Source of the DNA: Mesotoga infera
GTDB taxonomy: Bacteria > Thermotogota > Thermotogae > Petrotogales > Kosmotogaceae
DNA: 64,000 bases
Assembly: GCF_900157305.1 (NCBI RefSeq)
Contig: NZ_LS974202.1
Span: 2,294,001-2,358,000 of the forward strand
Direction: 5' to 3'
The notes under the pieces were generated by a model. That model saw only the letters and a list, made by a program, of their open reading frames with translations, was not told the origin of the DNA and did no database searches. This document shows positions 1 to 7,976 of this stretch, piece by piece (within the stretch, counting starts at the first letter, position 1; each line of letters starts with the position of its first letter). The position numbers and the translations under genes were made by a program.

Positions 1-2
1 TT

Positions 3-1655
3 GCCTTGCCATCGTTAACTTTAGGAAAGGGCGAGATGGTTTCCATAAACCTGGATAATTATGCGAAAGATCTAGATCTCGATACTCTGACTTACTCGGT
101 AGAATCGGGTGGTGGTCAGATAATAGGAAGTAGTTATACTTACAGACCGTCCTTTTCAGATTCCAGAGAAGAAACTGTAAGTATAAAGGTGTCCGACGGA
201 AAGGGTGGGGTTGTTACCTCGGTACTCAAGCTTTCTGAAAGGGATTTCATAGCTTCCATCGATCAGCAATCGCAGCGTGCTACCGATACAACGGCTCAGG
301 GAACGGTTTCAACCGTAGCGGATACGCAGATACAAACACCGATAACTTCCAACAATCCACCGGTGATATCTATTCCAGATCAGAGAATGAATCAGGGTGA
401 AACTCTTGCGATAGATCTGAAAGGTTTTATAACCGACAAAGACAACGATGCGATCACGATAAGGAAAATATCGGGACCTGGAATTTTGGAGCGAACGCTT
501 TTCTCATATTCGAGTCCCACAAACGATAGTGGTCAGAAGTTGATAGAAATTGAAGTCTCCGACGGTAAGACTGCTGTGCGATCAAGTTTCAAAATTGATG
601 TGGTGGCTCAGAACAGATCACCCATTGCCATAGATATTCCCCAGAATTCTGTAGTTCAGGGCCAGACTTTTTCAATTACCCTCAACAACTATTTCAGCGA
701 CCCCGATGGCGACGCCCTATCATATCAGATCCTGAGTGGACCGGGAAACATTCAAAATGGCCTTTTCACTTTCCAGTCGCAAACCACAGGTTCCTTTTCA
801 ACTTCAATCAGAGCTTCCGATGGCAAAGGTGGAACCATTGACAGAACTTTAACAATAAATGTTCAGGCATCCAACAGACCTCCCGTTATTTCGATAACTC
901 CTAGAAGAATCGTCGAGGGAGAAGTCCTGACAATCGACCTGGCGTCCAATTCCTCCGATCCCGACAACGACAGGTTGAGCTATACCCTTGCATCGGGACC
1001 GGGAACCGTTCAGGGCAACATCTACACACTTAGGACGGACTTCAACTCGGCTGGTAACTATACGGTTGTCATCAGAGCCGACGATGGAAAGGGAGGCAGT
1101 ACAAGTGGCTCCTTTGCCGTAGAGGTCAGAGACGTCAACAGACCACCATCACTGGAGCTTTCGGGTATAACCGTTCCGGAAGGTTCTACATACTCTATAG
1201 ATCTTACAAAAGCCTCTTCGGACCCCGACGGAGATACTCTCACTTACTCGATAATTCAGGGTATCGGGAGGATCGAGAACAACAATTACATTGTGGAACC
1301 CAATTACGACGATTATGGTTTCTACACTGTGGTTATAAGTGCCTCAGACGGTAAGGGAGGCCAGGTTTCGTCTAATTTCGATCTTTTGGTAACCGACACT
1401 AACAGGGCACCACAATTTACGATACCCGATCAGACGACAATGTCCACCAGAACATTAAGGCTTGATCTGAGGGAGTTCAGCAGCGATCCGGACGGAGATT
1501 ATCTTAGATACGAACTGATTTATGGACCGGGTCTTCTGACTGGAAGTATCTACTCCTTTATTCCCGAGGGACTCGGCACCAGCACGGTAATGTTGAAAGC
1601 CAGTGACCTGAAAGGTGGAGAAACGACTACCACATTTACAATTACGGTCAGGTAA
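3..1655 (+). CDS. Tandem Ig/cadherin-like repeat surface protein (5' end outside window)
   Basis: The reading frame is open to the left edge, so this is the C-terminal part of a longer protein. At least six repeats of about 85-90 residues are visible. Five begin with an N-x-x-P motif (NNPP, NRSP, NRPP, NRPP, NRAP), and most carry a DPDGD-type acidic loop and an ASDGKGG-type strand end. This pattern is typical of Ca2+-binding cadherin-like/Ig-fold modules (CADG, VCBS-like) in bacterial exported proteins. Between the first and second visible repeats lies a Ser/Thr/Gln-rich linker. No C-terminal anchor or sorting signal is seen, because the last repeat ends at the stop codon. The likely role is an extracellular adhesive or structural protein, possibly part of the toga. 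The fold is confident; the function is inference. Confidence 0.8.
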   Translation, partial: ALPSLTLGKGEMVSINLDNYAKDLDLDTLTYSVESGGGQIIGSSYTYRPSFSDSREETVSIKVSDGKGGVVTSVLKLSERDFIASIDQQSQRATDTTAQGTVSTVADTQIQTPITSNNPPVISIPDQRMNQGETLAIDLKGFITDKDNDAITIRKISGPGILERTLFSYSSPTNDSGQKLIEIEVSDGKTAVRSSFKIDVVAQNRSPIAIDIPQNSVVQGQTFSITLNNYFSDPDGDALSYQILSGPGNIQNGLFTFQSQTTGSFSTSIRASDGKGGTIDRTLTINVQASNRPPVISITPRRIVEGEVLTIDLASNSSDPDNDRLSYTLASGPGTVQGNIYTLRTDFNSAGNYTVVIRADDGKGGSTSGSFAVEVRDVNRPPSLELSGITVPEGSTYSIDLTKASSDPDGDTLTYSIIQGIGRIENNNYIVEPNYDDYGFYTVVISASDGKGGQVSSNFDLLVTDTNRAPQFTIPDQTTMSTRTLRLDLREFSSDPDGDYLRYELIYGPGLLTGSIYSFIPEGLGTSTVMLKASDLKGGETTTTFTITVR

Positions 1656-1804
1656 TTGAGGATCGAAATGAAACATCTATCAAAAAAAGCGATCGTGCAA
1701 ATGAAAAACATACCATAACTTCTTCCTGATTAGTAATCTCGAAGGGTGAGCAACTACAAAGCCATAGGAAGCATTAATCGAGTCCCAAGGAGGGAATTCG
1801 GCTG

Positions 1805-1834
1805 TTTACGCCCTCAAAGACTCTATTGTATAAT
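1805..1834 (+). promoter_or_regulatory. Probable sigma-70 promoter of the pnt operon
   Basis: A TATAAT -10 lies at 1829-1834, preceded by a TTTACG -35-like hexamer at 1805-1810 with an 18 bp spacer. It sits about 40 bp upstream of pntAA. The region 1656-1876 holds no other gene. Confidence 0.6.
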
Positions 1835-1876
1835 GAGGCTGTGCTTTTAATAATCACTGCTGAGGAGGAATTTTGA

Positions 1877-3058
1877 ATGAAGTTTTCAGGACTAACGATC
1901 GGTGTTCCAAAGGAGATTCTGGCGCGCGAGAAGCGTGTCGCAGTCACTCCGGATGTTGCCAAGAAATTCGTGGATAATGGTGCAAAGTTTCTCATCGAAA
2001 GCCATGCAGGAGAAGGTGCCTTCTTTTTCGACGAAGATTACGCCGCAGTCGGAGCCGAGGTTGTTTCCAGTGCACGTGAAATCTACTCGAGAGCCAATCT
2101 CATTCTCAAAGTTAAGGAACCACAGTTCAATAATGATCTGGGAAAGCATGAAGCCGAACTGATTAAAGAAGGTGGGACGATTGTAGCCTTCCTTCATCCA
2201 GCCCACGATGTCAACCATAAGTCTATCAAAATACTTGCCGAAAGAGGTATCACGAGTTTCACTCTCGATAGTATACCGAGAATTTCAAAGGCTCAACCCA
2301 TGGATGCTCTTACTTCTATGAGTACCATAGCAGGCTACAAATCTGTAATCTTTGGTGCCAATCGCATCAAGAAGTTCATTCCCATGATGCCGACATCGGC
2401 CGGTATGATACCACCATCCGAGGTGATCGTCGTCGGTGCAGGAGTTGCCGGTCTTCAGGCTATCGCAACGGCCAAAAGGCTAGGAGCGAAGGTCAAGGCT
2501 CTCGATATAAGGCCGGAAGCGGCGGCCCAGGCCAAATCTTTGGGTGTTGAAGTGATACCGTTCGATGTTCCTCAAGATCTTGCAGTTGGCAAGGGGGGCT
2601 ATGCAAAGAGACTGCCTAAAGAGTGGTATGAAAAGGAGCGTGAAGTTCTCGCCAAACACCTTGCTACATGCGATATCCTAATACTCTCTGCCCTGATACC
2701 TGGTGAGGTAGCACCTACGTTGGTTACCAAAGAGATGGTCGATACTATGAAGAAGGGATCCGTCATAGTCGATATAGCAATCGACCAGGGTGGTAACTGT
2801 GAGGTTACGCACGAAGGTGAGGAATACGATTACAACTCCGTATGGATAATCGGAATATTGAACATTCCGGCAACACTTTCCATAGATTCGACCAGAATGT
2901 TCTCCAGCAATATCTGGTATTTCGTCGATAATCTTGTTAAGGATGGAAAAGTCAATGTCGATATGGACGACCAGATAATACGTGAGACTCTGGTGACTCG
3001 CGGAGGTTCAATTGTTCACCACGGAACGCTTCTTTCGATGGGCCTTATAAACGATTAG
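1877..3058 (+). CDS. pntAA: NAD(P) transhydrogenase, NAD-binding alpha subunit 1
   Basis: This is the soluble NAD(H)-binding domain I of proton-translocating transhydrogenase, which transfers hydride between NADH and NADP+ coupled to proton movement. The N-terminus (GVPKE at residues 9-13, then REKRVAVTP) is diagnostic of the alanine dehydrogenase/PNT family. The conserved loop R135-Q140-D143 and the NAD-binding GAGVAG at 187-192 with the ribose-binding D210 are all present. The ATG start follows a good GAGGAGG site at about 1862-1868. The 393-residue protein lacks the membrane part, which is encoded separately by the next gene, as in other organisms with split alpha subunits. It is first in the pntAA-pntAB-pntB operon, with 28 bp to the next gene. 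Confidence 0.93.
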   Translation: MKFSGLTIGVPKEILAREKRVAVTPDVAKKFVDNGAKFLIESHAGEGAFFFDEDYAAVGAEVVSSAREIYSRANLILKVKEPQFNNDLGKHEAELIKEGGTIVAFLHPAHDVNHKSIKILAERGITSFTLDSIPRISKAQPMDALTSMSTIAGYKSVIFGANRIKKFIPMMPTSAGMIPPSEVIVVGAGVAGLQAIATAKRLGAKVKALDIRPEAAAQAKSLGVEVIPFDVPQDLAVGKGGYAKRLPKEWYEKEREVLAKHLATCDILILSALIPGEVAPTLVTKEMVDTMKKGSVIVDIAIDQGGNCEVTHEGEEYDYNSVWIIGILNIPATLSIDSTRMFSSNIWYFVDNLVKDGKVNVDMDDQIIRETLVTRGGSIVHHGTLLSMGLIND

Positions 3059-3086
3059 TCATAAAGTAACAGGAAGGAGGATTTCT

Positions 3087-3377
3087 ATGCTCGTTGCTTT
3101 GTTGATTTTTCTACTCGCCTGTGCAATCCTTGGATACAGGATTATATCGTCGGTGCCTTCGCTGTTGCACACACCCCTTATGTCGGGTATGAATGCTCTT
3201 TCTGGCATTACGGTTCTGGGTGCCATTGCGGTCTTTGCGACCATTGACTCCGGGATTGTACGTTTCTTGAGTGGTGCAGCTCTTTTTATGGCCATGATAA
3301 ACGTTGTAGGAGGTTTCTGGGTGACGGACCGGATGTTAAAAATGTTCAACACCAGCGGCAGGAGAAAGGGCGAATGA
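3087..3377 (+). CDS. pntAB: NAD(P) transhydrogenase, membrane alpha subunit 2
   Basis: This 96-residue, almost entirely hydrophobic protein has three to four membrane segments (about 2-17, 31-54, 58-80). It contains the HTPLMSGMNALSGI motif at about residues 29-42, which is characteristic of the first membrane portion of domain II in transhydrogenase. With PntB it forms the proton channel. An AGGAAGGAGG ribosome site precedes the ATG. Its stop overlaps the pntB start by four bases (ATGA), indicating translational coupling. Confidence 0.9.
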   Translation: MLVALLIFLLACAILGYRIISSVPSLLHTPLMSGMNALSGITVLGAIAVFATIDSGIVRFLSGAALFMAMINVVGGFWVTDRMLKMFNTSGRRKGE

Positions 3378-5302
3378 GTGTAATAATTATTTCCGCAATC
3401 ATAATAGTCGGGTTCATCATTCAAATAAGATTGATGCAATCTCCTGAAACCGCGCTACTTGGGAACCGCATCGGCGCTATCTTTATGGCCGTGGCAGTAT
3501 TGTACACGATAATCGCCTACGGCGGCATAGGAAATCCTTCTTTGTGGCTATGGTTGATCGTCGGTGGTGCGGCTGGAGTGTGGCTAGGGCAGGTAGTCAA
3601 GATGATACAGATGCCCCAGATGGTAGGTATATTGAACGGTTTCGGAGGTGCAGCCTCCGCTCTGGTGGCCGTAGCGGGAAGCGTTCAGTATCCCGAAAAT
3701 GCTGTCTGGTATCTCTGGTTAACAGCCTCTTTGGCTTTTACGGTAGGTACGCTGACTTTTACGGGAAGTCTTGTGGCTGCGATGAAGCTACAGGGAATGA
3801 TATCTGGAAGGCCGGTTCGCGTAGATAAAAATGGTCAATCGCAAAAGGGATTGCTTATTGCCGGAGCGGTAATAATTCTTCTTAGCGTGATTTTCACCGG
3901 TATATTTAACCTCTGGATTGTTTTACTGACTATCGTATCGGGTATCTACGGAGTGATAATGGCCTTGAGAGTGGGGGGCGCCGATATGCCGGTCGTTATC
4001 TCCCTGCTTAACTCCTTCTCGGGAGTCGCCGCCTCAATCACGGGTTTCGCTGTGGAAGACCCTCTTTTGGTTGGTGTCGGAGCGATTGTCGGGGTCTCAG
4101 GACTTATACTCACAAGAATAATGTGCAAAGCCATGAACAGGAGTCTTTCAGCCGTTCTCACGGGAATTACGACGGTAGTGACTTCAAATCGTAGTGGAAC
4201 CCCCGTACAGCAACAATCTTCCTCAATTGATGTGCCCAAGATCACCGAAAAGAAGACGGGACTCGCTCAGGTAGTAAAAACTGCCAGGAAGGTAATAATA
4301 GTTCCCGGTTATGGTATGGCGGTAGCGCAGGCTCAGGACAAAGTAAAGGAGCTCATGGATAAACTCGAGCAATCGGGAAAAGAAGTAAAGATCGGTATTC
4401 ACCCGGTTGCAGGGCGAATGCCGGGTCATATGAATGTTTTGCTGGCCGAGGTTGGTATCGATTACGATAAACTGTATGATATGGAGACTATAAACCCGGA
4501 ATTCGAGAAAACCGACCTGACGATCGTTGTGGGCGCCTGCGATGTGGTAAATCCTTCCGCCAACACGGCTGAAGGTACACCGATATATGGAATGCCCATA
4601 CTGGAGGTTGACAAGTCCAGACACATAATCGTGTGCAATCTCGACGAAAAGCCAGGTTATTCAGGTGTGGAGAACTCTCTATACTCTATGGAAAACGTGA
4701 CGACTATCTGGGGCAACGCCTCCGAAACCGTTCCCACCTTAACAAAGTTGCTGGAAAAGACTCCAGATGGGGAAGCAAAAATCGAAAAGACCGGGTCAAA
4801 AATGCTAGATTCGATTGTAAAAACTGCCAGGAAGGTAATAATAGTTCCCGGTTATGGTATGGCGGTAGCGCAGGCTCAGGACAAAGTAAAGGAGCTCATG
4901 GATAAACTCGAGCAATCGGGAAAAGAAGTAAAGATCGGTATTCACCCGGTTGCAGGGCGAATGCCGGGTCATATGAATGTTTTGCTGGCCGAGGTTGGTA
5001 TCGATTACGATAAACTGTATGATATGGAGACTATAAACCCGGAATTCGAGAAAACCGACCTGACGATCGTTGTGGGCGCCTGCGATGTGGTAAATCCTTC
5101 CGCCAACACGGCTGAAGGTACACCGATATATGGAATGCCCATACTGGAGGTTGACAAGTCCAGACACATAATCGTGTGCAATCTCGACGAAAAGCCAGGT
5201 TATTCAGGTGTGGAGAACTCTCTATACTCTATGGAAAACGTGACGACTATCTGGGGCAATGCCTCCGAAACCGTTCCCATAATCACACAGGCCTGTAACT
5301 GA
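3374..5302 (+). CDS. pntB: NAD(P) transhydrogenase beta subunit with duplicated NADP-binding domain
   Basis: PntB carries the rest of membrane domain II (about residues 1-270, multiple membrane helices) and the NADP(H)-binding domain III. Family members usually have about 460 residues and one domain III. This protein has 642 residues and two domain III copies, at about 301-454 and 482-635, each with an intact G-Y-G-M-A-V-A-type NADP loop (G312, G314, A318 in copy 1). At DNA level the copies match over 463 bp with one mismatch, while the 27-residue linker between them is unique. The frame is intact throughout, so the product should be a real double-domain subunit unless the duplication is an assembly error. 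It is last in the operon and followed by a strong terminator. Confidence 0.92.
   Translation: MSVIIISAIIIVGFIIQIRLMQSPETALLGNRIGAIFMAVAVLYTIIAYGGIGNPSLWLWLIVGGAAGVWLGQVVKMIQMPQMVGILNGFGGAASALVAVAGSVQYPENAVWYLWLTASLAFTVGTLTFTGSLVAAMKLQGMISGRPVRVDKNGQSQKGLLIAGAVIILLSVIFTGIFNLWIVLLTIVSGIYGVIMALRVGGADMPVVISLLNSFSGVAASITGFAVEDPLLVGVGAIVGVSGLILTRIMCKAMNRSLSAVLTGITTVVTSNRSGTPVQQQSSSIDVPKITEKKTGLAQVVKTARKVIIVPGYGMAVAQAQDKVKELMDKLEQSGKEVKIGIHPVAGRMPGHMNVLLAEVGIDYDKLYDMETINPEFEKTDLTIVVGACDVVNPSANTAEGTPIYGMPILEVDKSRHIIVCNLDEKPGYSGVENSLYSMENVTTIWGNASETVPTLTKLLEKTPDGEAKIEKTGSKMLDSIVKTARKVIIVPGYGMAVAQAQDKVKELMDKLEQSGKEVKIGIHPVAGRMPGHMNVLLAEVGIDYDKLYDMETINPEFEKTDLTIVVGACDVVNPSANTAEGTPIYGMPILEVDKSRHIIVCNLDEKPGYSGVENSLYSMENVTTIWGNASETVPIITQACN
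4274..4736 (+). repeat. pntB domain III repeat, copy 1
   Basis: This 463 bp direct repeat pairs with 4817-5279 at an offset of 543 bp (181 codons). My base-by-base reading finds one difference, C4717 versus T5260, which is synonymous (Asn). It encodes the NADP-binding domain III of PntB. Confidence 0.97.
4817..5279 (+). repeat. pntB domain III repeat, copy 2
   Basis: Second copy of the 463 bp repeat of 4274-4736, in the same frame. The 80 bp between the copies is not repeated, so the present structure is not a simple head-to-tail sequence collapse. Confidence 0.97.
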
Positions 5303-5318
5303 AGAAGTTATTGTAGAA

Positions 5319-5348
5319 ACAGACGCCGCCAGTGGCGTCTGTTTTTTT
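5319..5348 (+). terminator. Rho-independent terminator of the pnt operon
   Basis: A 9 bp GC-rich stem (5319-5327 pairing with 5334-5342) with a 6 nt loop is followed directly by a run of seven T at 5342-5348. It lies 17 bp after the pntB stop. Confidence 0.9.
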
Positions 5349-5376
5349 GCAACCGACTGTTATTGGGTGATATGAT
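5347..5376 (+). promoter_or_regulatory. Possible promoter of the PPi-phosphofructokinase gene
   Basis: A TTGCAA at 5347-5352 and TATGAT at 5371-5376 are separated by 18 bp and lie just downstream of the pnt terminator, 25 bp before the start codon. A second overlapping -10-like GATAAT lies at 5374-5379. Confidence 0.45.
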
Positions 5377-5401
5377 AATATTCTATCCAGGGGGTGGAAA
5401 A

Positions 5402-6625
5402 ATGAAGAACGCTGTTTACGCACAATCGGGAGGAGTTACGGCCGTAATCAATGCTTCTGCTTATGGCGCAATCGTAGCTGCGCTTGAGAGCCGCGATATT
5501 GGGAGAGTTTTCGCAGGAGTCAACGGGATCAAAGGAATACTGAATGAAGAACTCTTCGACTTGACCGACGAAAAGCGGAGCGAGATAGAAAGAATCCCTT
5601 ACACTCCTGGCGCGGTCTTTGGTTCTTGTAGGACGAAGCTGGAGAAGGAAGAGGATTTTGAAAGGCTTTTCAAAGTCTTCGACGCTCATTCGGTAGGTTA
5701 TTTTTTCTACAACGGTGGTAACGATTCTATGGATACGGCTTACAAGATACATAGAAAGGCTTTGGAAATGAACTTTCCGTTGAGAGTTGCGGGTGTACCC
5801 AAAACTGTTGACAACGATTTGCTTCTCACCGATCATTGCCCTGGTTACGGTTCGGCAGCCAAGTTCACGGCCATCTCGATACGTGAAGCCACCAGAGACC
5901 TGAAATCTATGTACAGCGATTCAACAAAGGTGTTCATAATGGAGTCGATGGGTCGTCATGCAGGATGGTTGACGGCATCGGCCGCTCTGGCCGGCATAGA
6001 TCAACTTCAGGGACCGCAAATAATCTTGCTCCCTGAGGTGGCCTTTAATCAGGAAACCTTCCTGAGAAGGGTAGAAGAGGTTATCAAAGCCGATGGATAC
6101 TGCTCCATAGTTGCATCTGAAGCCCTCAAGGGGAGCGATGGAAATTATTTATCCACGGCCGGTTATTATGACGCCTTCGGAAATATTCAGCTCGGCAATA
6201 TCGGCCAGTATTTGGAGAGGCTAGTGAGAGAAAACTTAAAATGTAAAGTTCATGTCGCTCTTCCCGACTATCTCCAGAGATCTTCCAGACATATAGCCAG
6301 TCTCATCGATTGGCAGGAGGCGATTGAAGTTGGAGCTTTCGCCGTTAAGGAAGTGTTGCGTGGAAAGAGTGGTTTCATGGTTTCCATAGATCGGACTTGT
6401 GACAGGCCCTATCTCAAAGAACTAAAATGCGTCGATCTTTCTCAAGTAGCCAATGGAACGAAACCTCTTCCGGAAGACTTCATTTCCGAAGATGGTTTCT
6501 ATGTGAGCGACAGTTTTCTGTCGTATGCGCGTCCATTGATCCAGGGAGAGGCTCCGAACCTCTTCCTTCATGGACTGCCTATCTATGAAAACATGGCCAA
6601 GGTCAAAGTCAGAAAGAGATTGTGA
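5402..6625 (+). CDS. pfp: Pyrophosphate-dependent 6-phosphofructokinase
   Basis: The enzyme phosphorylates fructose 6-phosphate to fructose 1,6-bisphosphate, reversibly and with PPi as donor. The start is the ATG at 5402, preceded by a GGGGTGG ribosome site; the frame is open further upstream, but only into the promoter. The 407-residue protein begins with the family AQSGGVTAVINAS. It has GGND at 105-108 and PKTVDND at 133-139. In this family Asp in place of the GGDGS glycine and Lys in PKT are the residues associated with PPi rather than ATP use. The MGRHAGW motif (substrate site) is also present. It is monocistronic, between two terminator-like hairpins. Confidence 0.9.
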   Translation: MKNAVYAQSGGVTAVINASAYGAIVAALESRDIGRVFAGVNGIKGILNEELFDLTDEKRSEIERIPYTPGAVFGSCRTKLEKEEDFERLFKVFDAHSVGYFFYNGGNDSMDTAYKIHRKALEMNFPLRVAGVPKTVDNDLLLTDHCPGYGSAAKFTAISIREATRDLKSMYSDSTKVFIMESMGRHAGWLTASAALAGIDQLQGPQIILLPEVAFNQETFLRRVEEVIKADGYCSIVASEALKGSDGNYLSTAGYYDAFGNIQLGNIGQYLERLVRENLKCKVHVALPDYLQRSSRHIASLIDWQEAIEVGAFAVKEVLRGKSGFMVSIDRTCDRPYLKELKCVDLSQVANGTKPLPEDFISEDGFYVSDSFLSYARPLIQGEAPNLFLHGLPIYENMAKVKVRKRL

Positions 6626-6631
6626 GAAAAC

Positions 6632-6664
6632 ATCCCCGATCGGCCGCACTGGAAGATCGGGGAT
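6632..6664. terminator. Hairpin between convergent pfp and treT
   Basis: A perfect 10 bp inverted repeat (6632-6641 with 6655-6664) with a 13 nt loop fills the gap between the two convergent stop codons. There is no long T run on either side, so it is a weak or bidirectional terminator candidate. Confidence 0.5.
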
Positions 6665-6668
6665 AAAT

Positions 6669-7904
6669 CTATACAATAAGGTCCGAAAATAGTTGCAAAT
6701 ACTGGTAGAGATGTCTGGTGCTGAGAAAGTTCCTCCGGACAATTTCGTAACCTTTGTTGCCCATCTCTTCTGCCATTATGGGGTTTTCGAGTATTTTCCC
6801 GGTATATTCGATAGTCTCATCGATACTGTTTACTAGATAGCCGTTGACACCGTGATGTATCTGTAGCGGAATACCTCCAACGTTTCCTCCGACGACAGGT
6901 GTCCTCTTCCACATCGCTTCGCTCATGGTCAATGCAAAGCCCTCTCTGAGAGATTTTTGAATCACAACATCACTCAATCTCTGAGAAGCGTTGACTTCGA
7001 TATCCCCGATTCCCTGGAAATTCGACAGAATTTTCACATCGTAGTCCATACCTGTGTACCTGAGGAGGTCTTCGTAAATCTTCCAGCCTTCAGGGTCATC
7101 GGAGGCCATAGACCCTATCATGAGTAATTGGAGACCTTCGAATCTCTTTTTCAATCCTCTATAGACATCCACAACTCCCATCGGGTCTTTCCAGGGATCA
7201 AACCTGGAGACCTGTGTGATGATGGGTCTGCGTATATCCACACCCAGTTTCTTCACCGCGTTGGTCAATTCAACATTTGAAAGATCTCTGTTTTTATTGC
7301 TGAGCGGGTCTATGGAGGGGGCTATTTCGTAAATCTCCCCGATGGAGATCCCCTCTTTTGCGTAACTCTTCAGGGTAAAGATTCCAGCGTTGTATGAAGC
7401 AAGAAACGAATTGAGGTATTCCCAGAAGGCCGGGTTGGGAGAGGATGTGTCGATATGGCATCTCCAGACAAGTTTTGAGCTGCCAAAGTTTGCGAAGACA
7501 GGAAGTCCAACAGGCTGTGGGTCGTGTATCACTACGACATCGTACTTACTGGCCTCAATGAAACGGGCATTCTCCTTGGTCACACTTTCGAAAAGACTAC
7601 GATCTTCCTTCGAAAGGACGTCTTCTTTTCCCTGAAGGGCGTTATGCATACGTTTGGTCAGATCGAAAAACTCCGATGGAGCTTCGATAACTTTCCAGTC
7701 AACCTCGAGGCCACAATCATTCATGAGAGGGATCAAAGTGTGTAGAATCTCGGCCACACCCCCACCGAAGGCCGTGGCGTTTATGTGTAGTATCCGTGCT
7801 CCTTTAAGCTGCTCTGAAAGTCTTTCGATATCTTCCAGGACAGAGCTTTCGCAGAATGAACCGTATTTTCGAAGGTTTTTTTTCACTGTCTGAACTGTTT
7901 TCAC
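6669..7904 (-). CDS. treT: Trehalose glycosyltransferring synthase-type GT4 enzyme
   Basis: The protein is a GT-B fold, GT4-family glycosyltransferase of 411 residues. The N-terminal part contains the TreT-type signature INATAFGGGVAEILHTLIPL (about 41-60). The C-terminal half has the nucleotide-sugar motif with a conserved E-G-F-x-L segment (REGFALTMSEA) and a GG(N)VGGIPLQI loop. TreT enzymes convert NDP-glucose plus glucose to trehalose and the reverse, so with the adjoining transporter it could convert imported trehalose into NDP-glucose and glucose. It is last in the operon, 72 bp after the binding-protein gene and separated from it by a perfect hairpin. A trehalose phosphorylase-like activity cannot be excluded from sequence alone. 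Confidence 0.82.
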   Translation of the reverse strand: MKTVQTVKKNLRKYGSFCESSVLEDIERLSEQLKGARILHINATAFGGGVAEILHTLIPLMNDCGLEVDWKVIEAPSEFFDLTKRMHNALQGKEDVLSKEDRSLFESVTKENARFIEASKYDVVVIHDPQPVGLPVFANFGSSKLVWRCHIDTSSPNPAFWEYLNSFLASYNAGIFTLKSYAKEGISIGEIYEIAPSIDPLSNKNRDLSNVELTNAVKKLGVDIRRPIITQVSRFDPWKDPMGVVDVYRGLKKRFEGLQLLMIGSMASDDPEGWKIYEDLLRYTGMDYDVKILSNFQGIGDIEVNASQRLSDVVIQKSLREGFALTMSEAMWKRTPVVGGNVGGIPLQIHHGVNGYLVNSIDETIEYTGKILENPIMAEEMGNKGYEIVRRNFLSTRHLYQYLQLFSDLIV

Positions 7905-7934
7905 CGCTTCACCTCTTTAGATTCTTCATAACAA

Positions 7935-7960
7935 ATACTGGCCCCTTCCGGGGCCAGTAT
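7935..7960 (-). terminator. Intra-operon hairpin between binding-protein gene and treT
   Basis: A perfect 11 bp stem with a 4 nt loop (7935-7945 with 7950-7960) follows the binding-protein stop codon. On the transcribed strand it is followed only by a short TTTGTT. This suggests partial termination or 3' end protection, a common way to keep binding-protein mRNA above that of downstream genes. Confidence 0.7.
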
Positions 7961-7976
7961 CCCGAGCGCAATTGTA

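Noticed and set aside
4223-5167. Two near-identical antisense frames of 120-133 codons
   Set aside because: They are shadows of the duplicated pntB domain on the other strand; their similarity only reflects the repeat.
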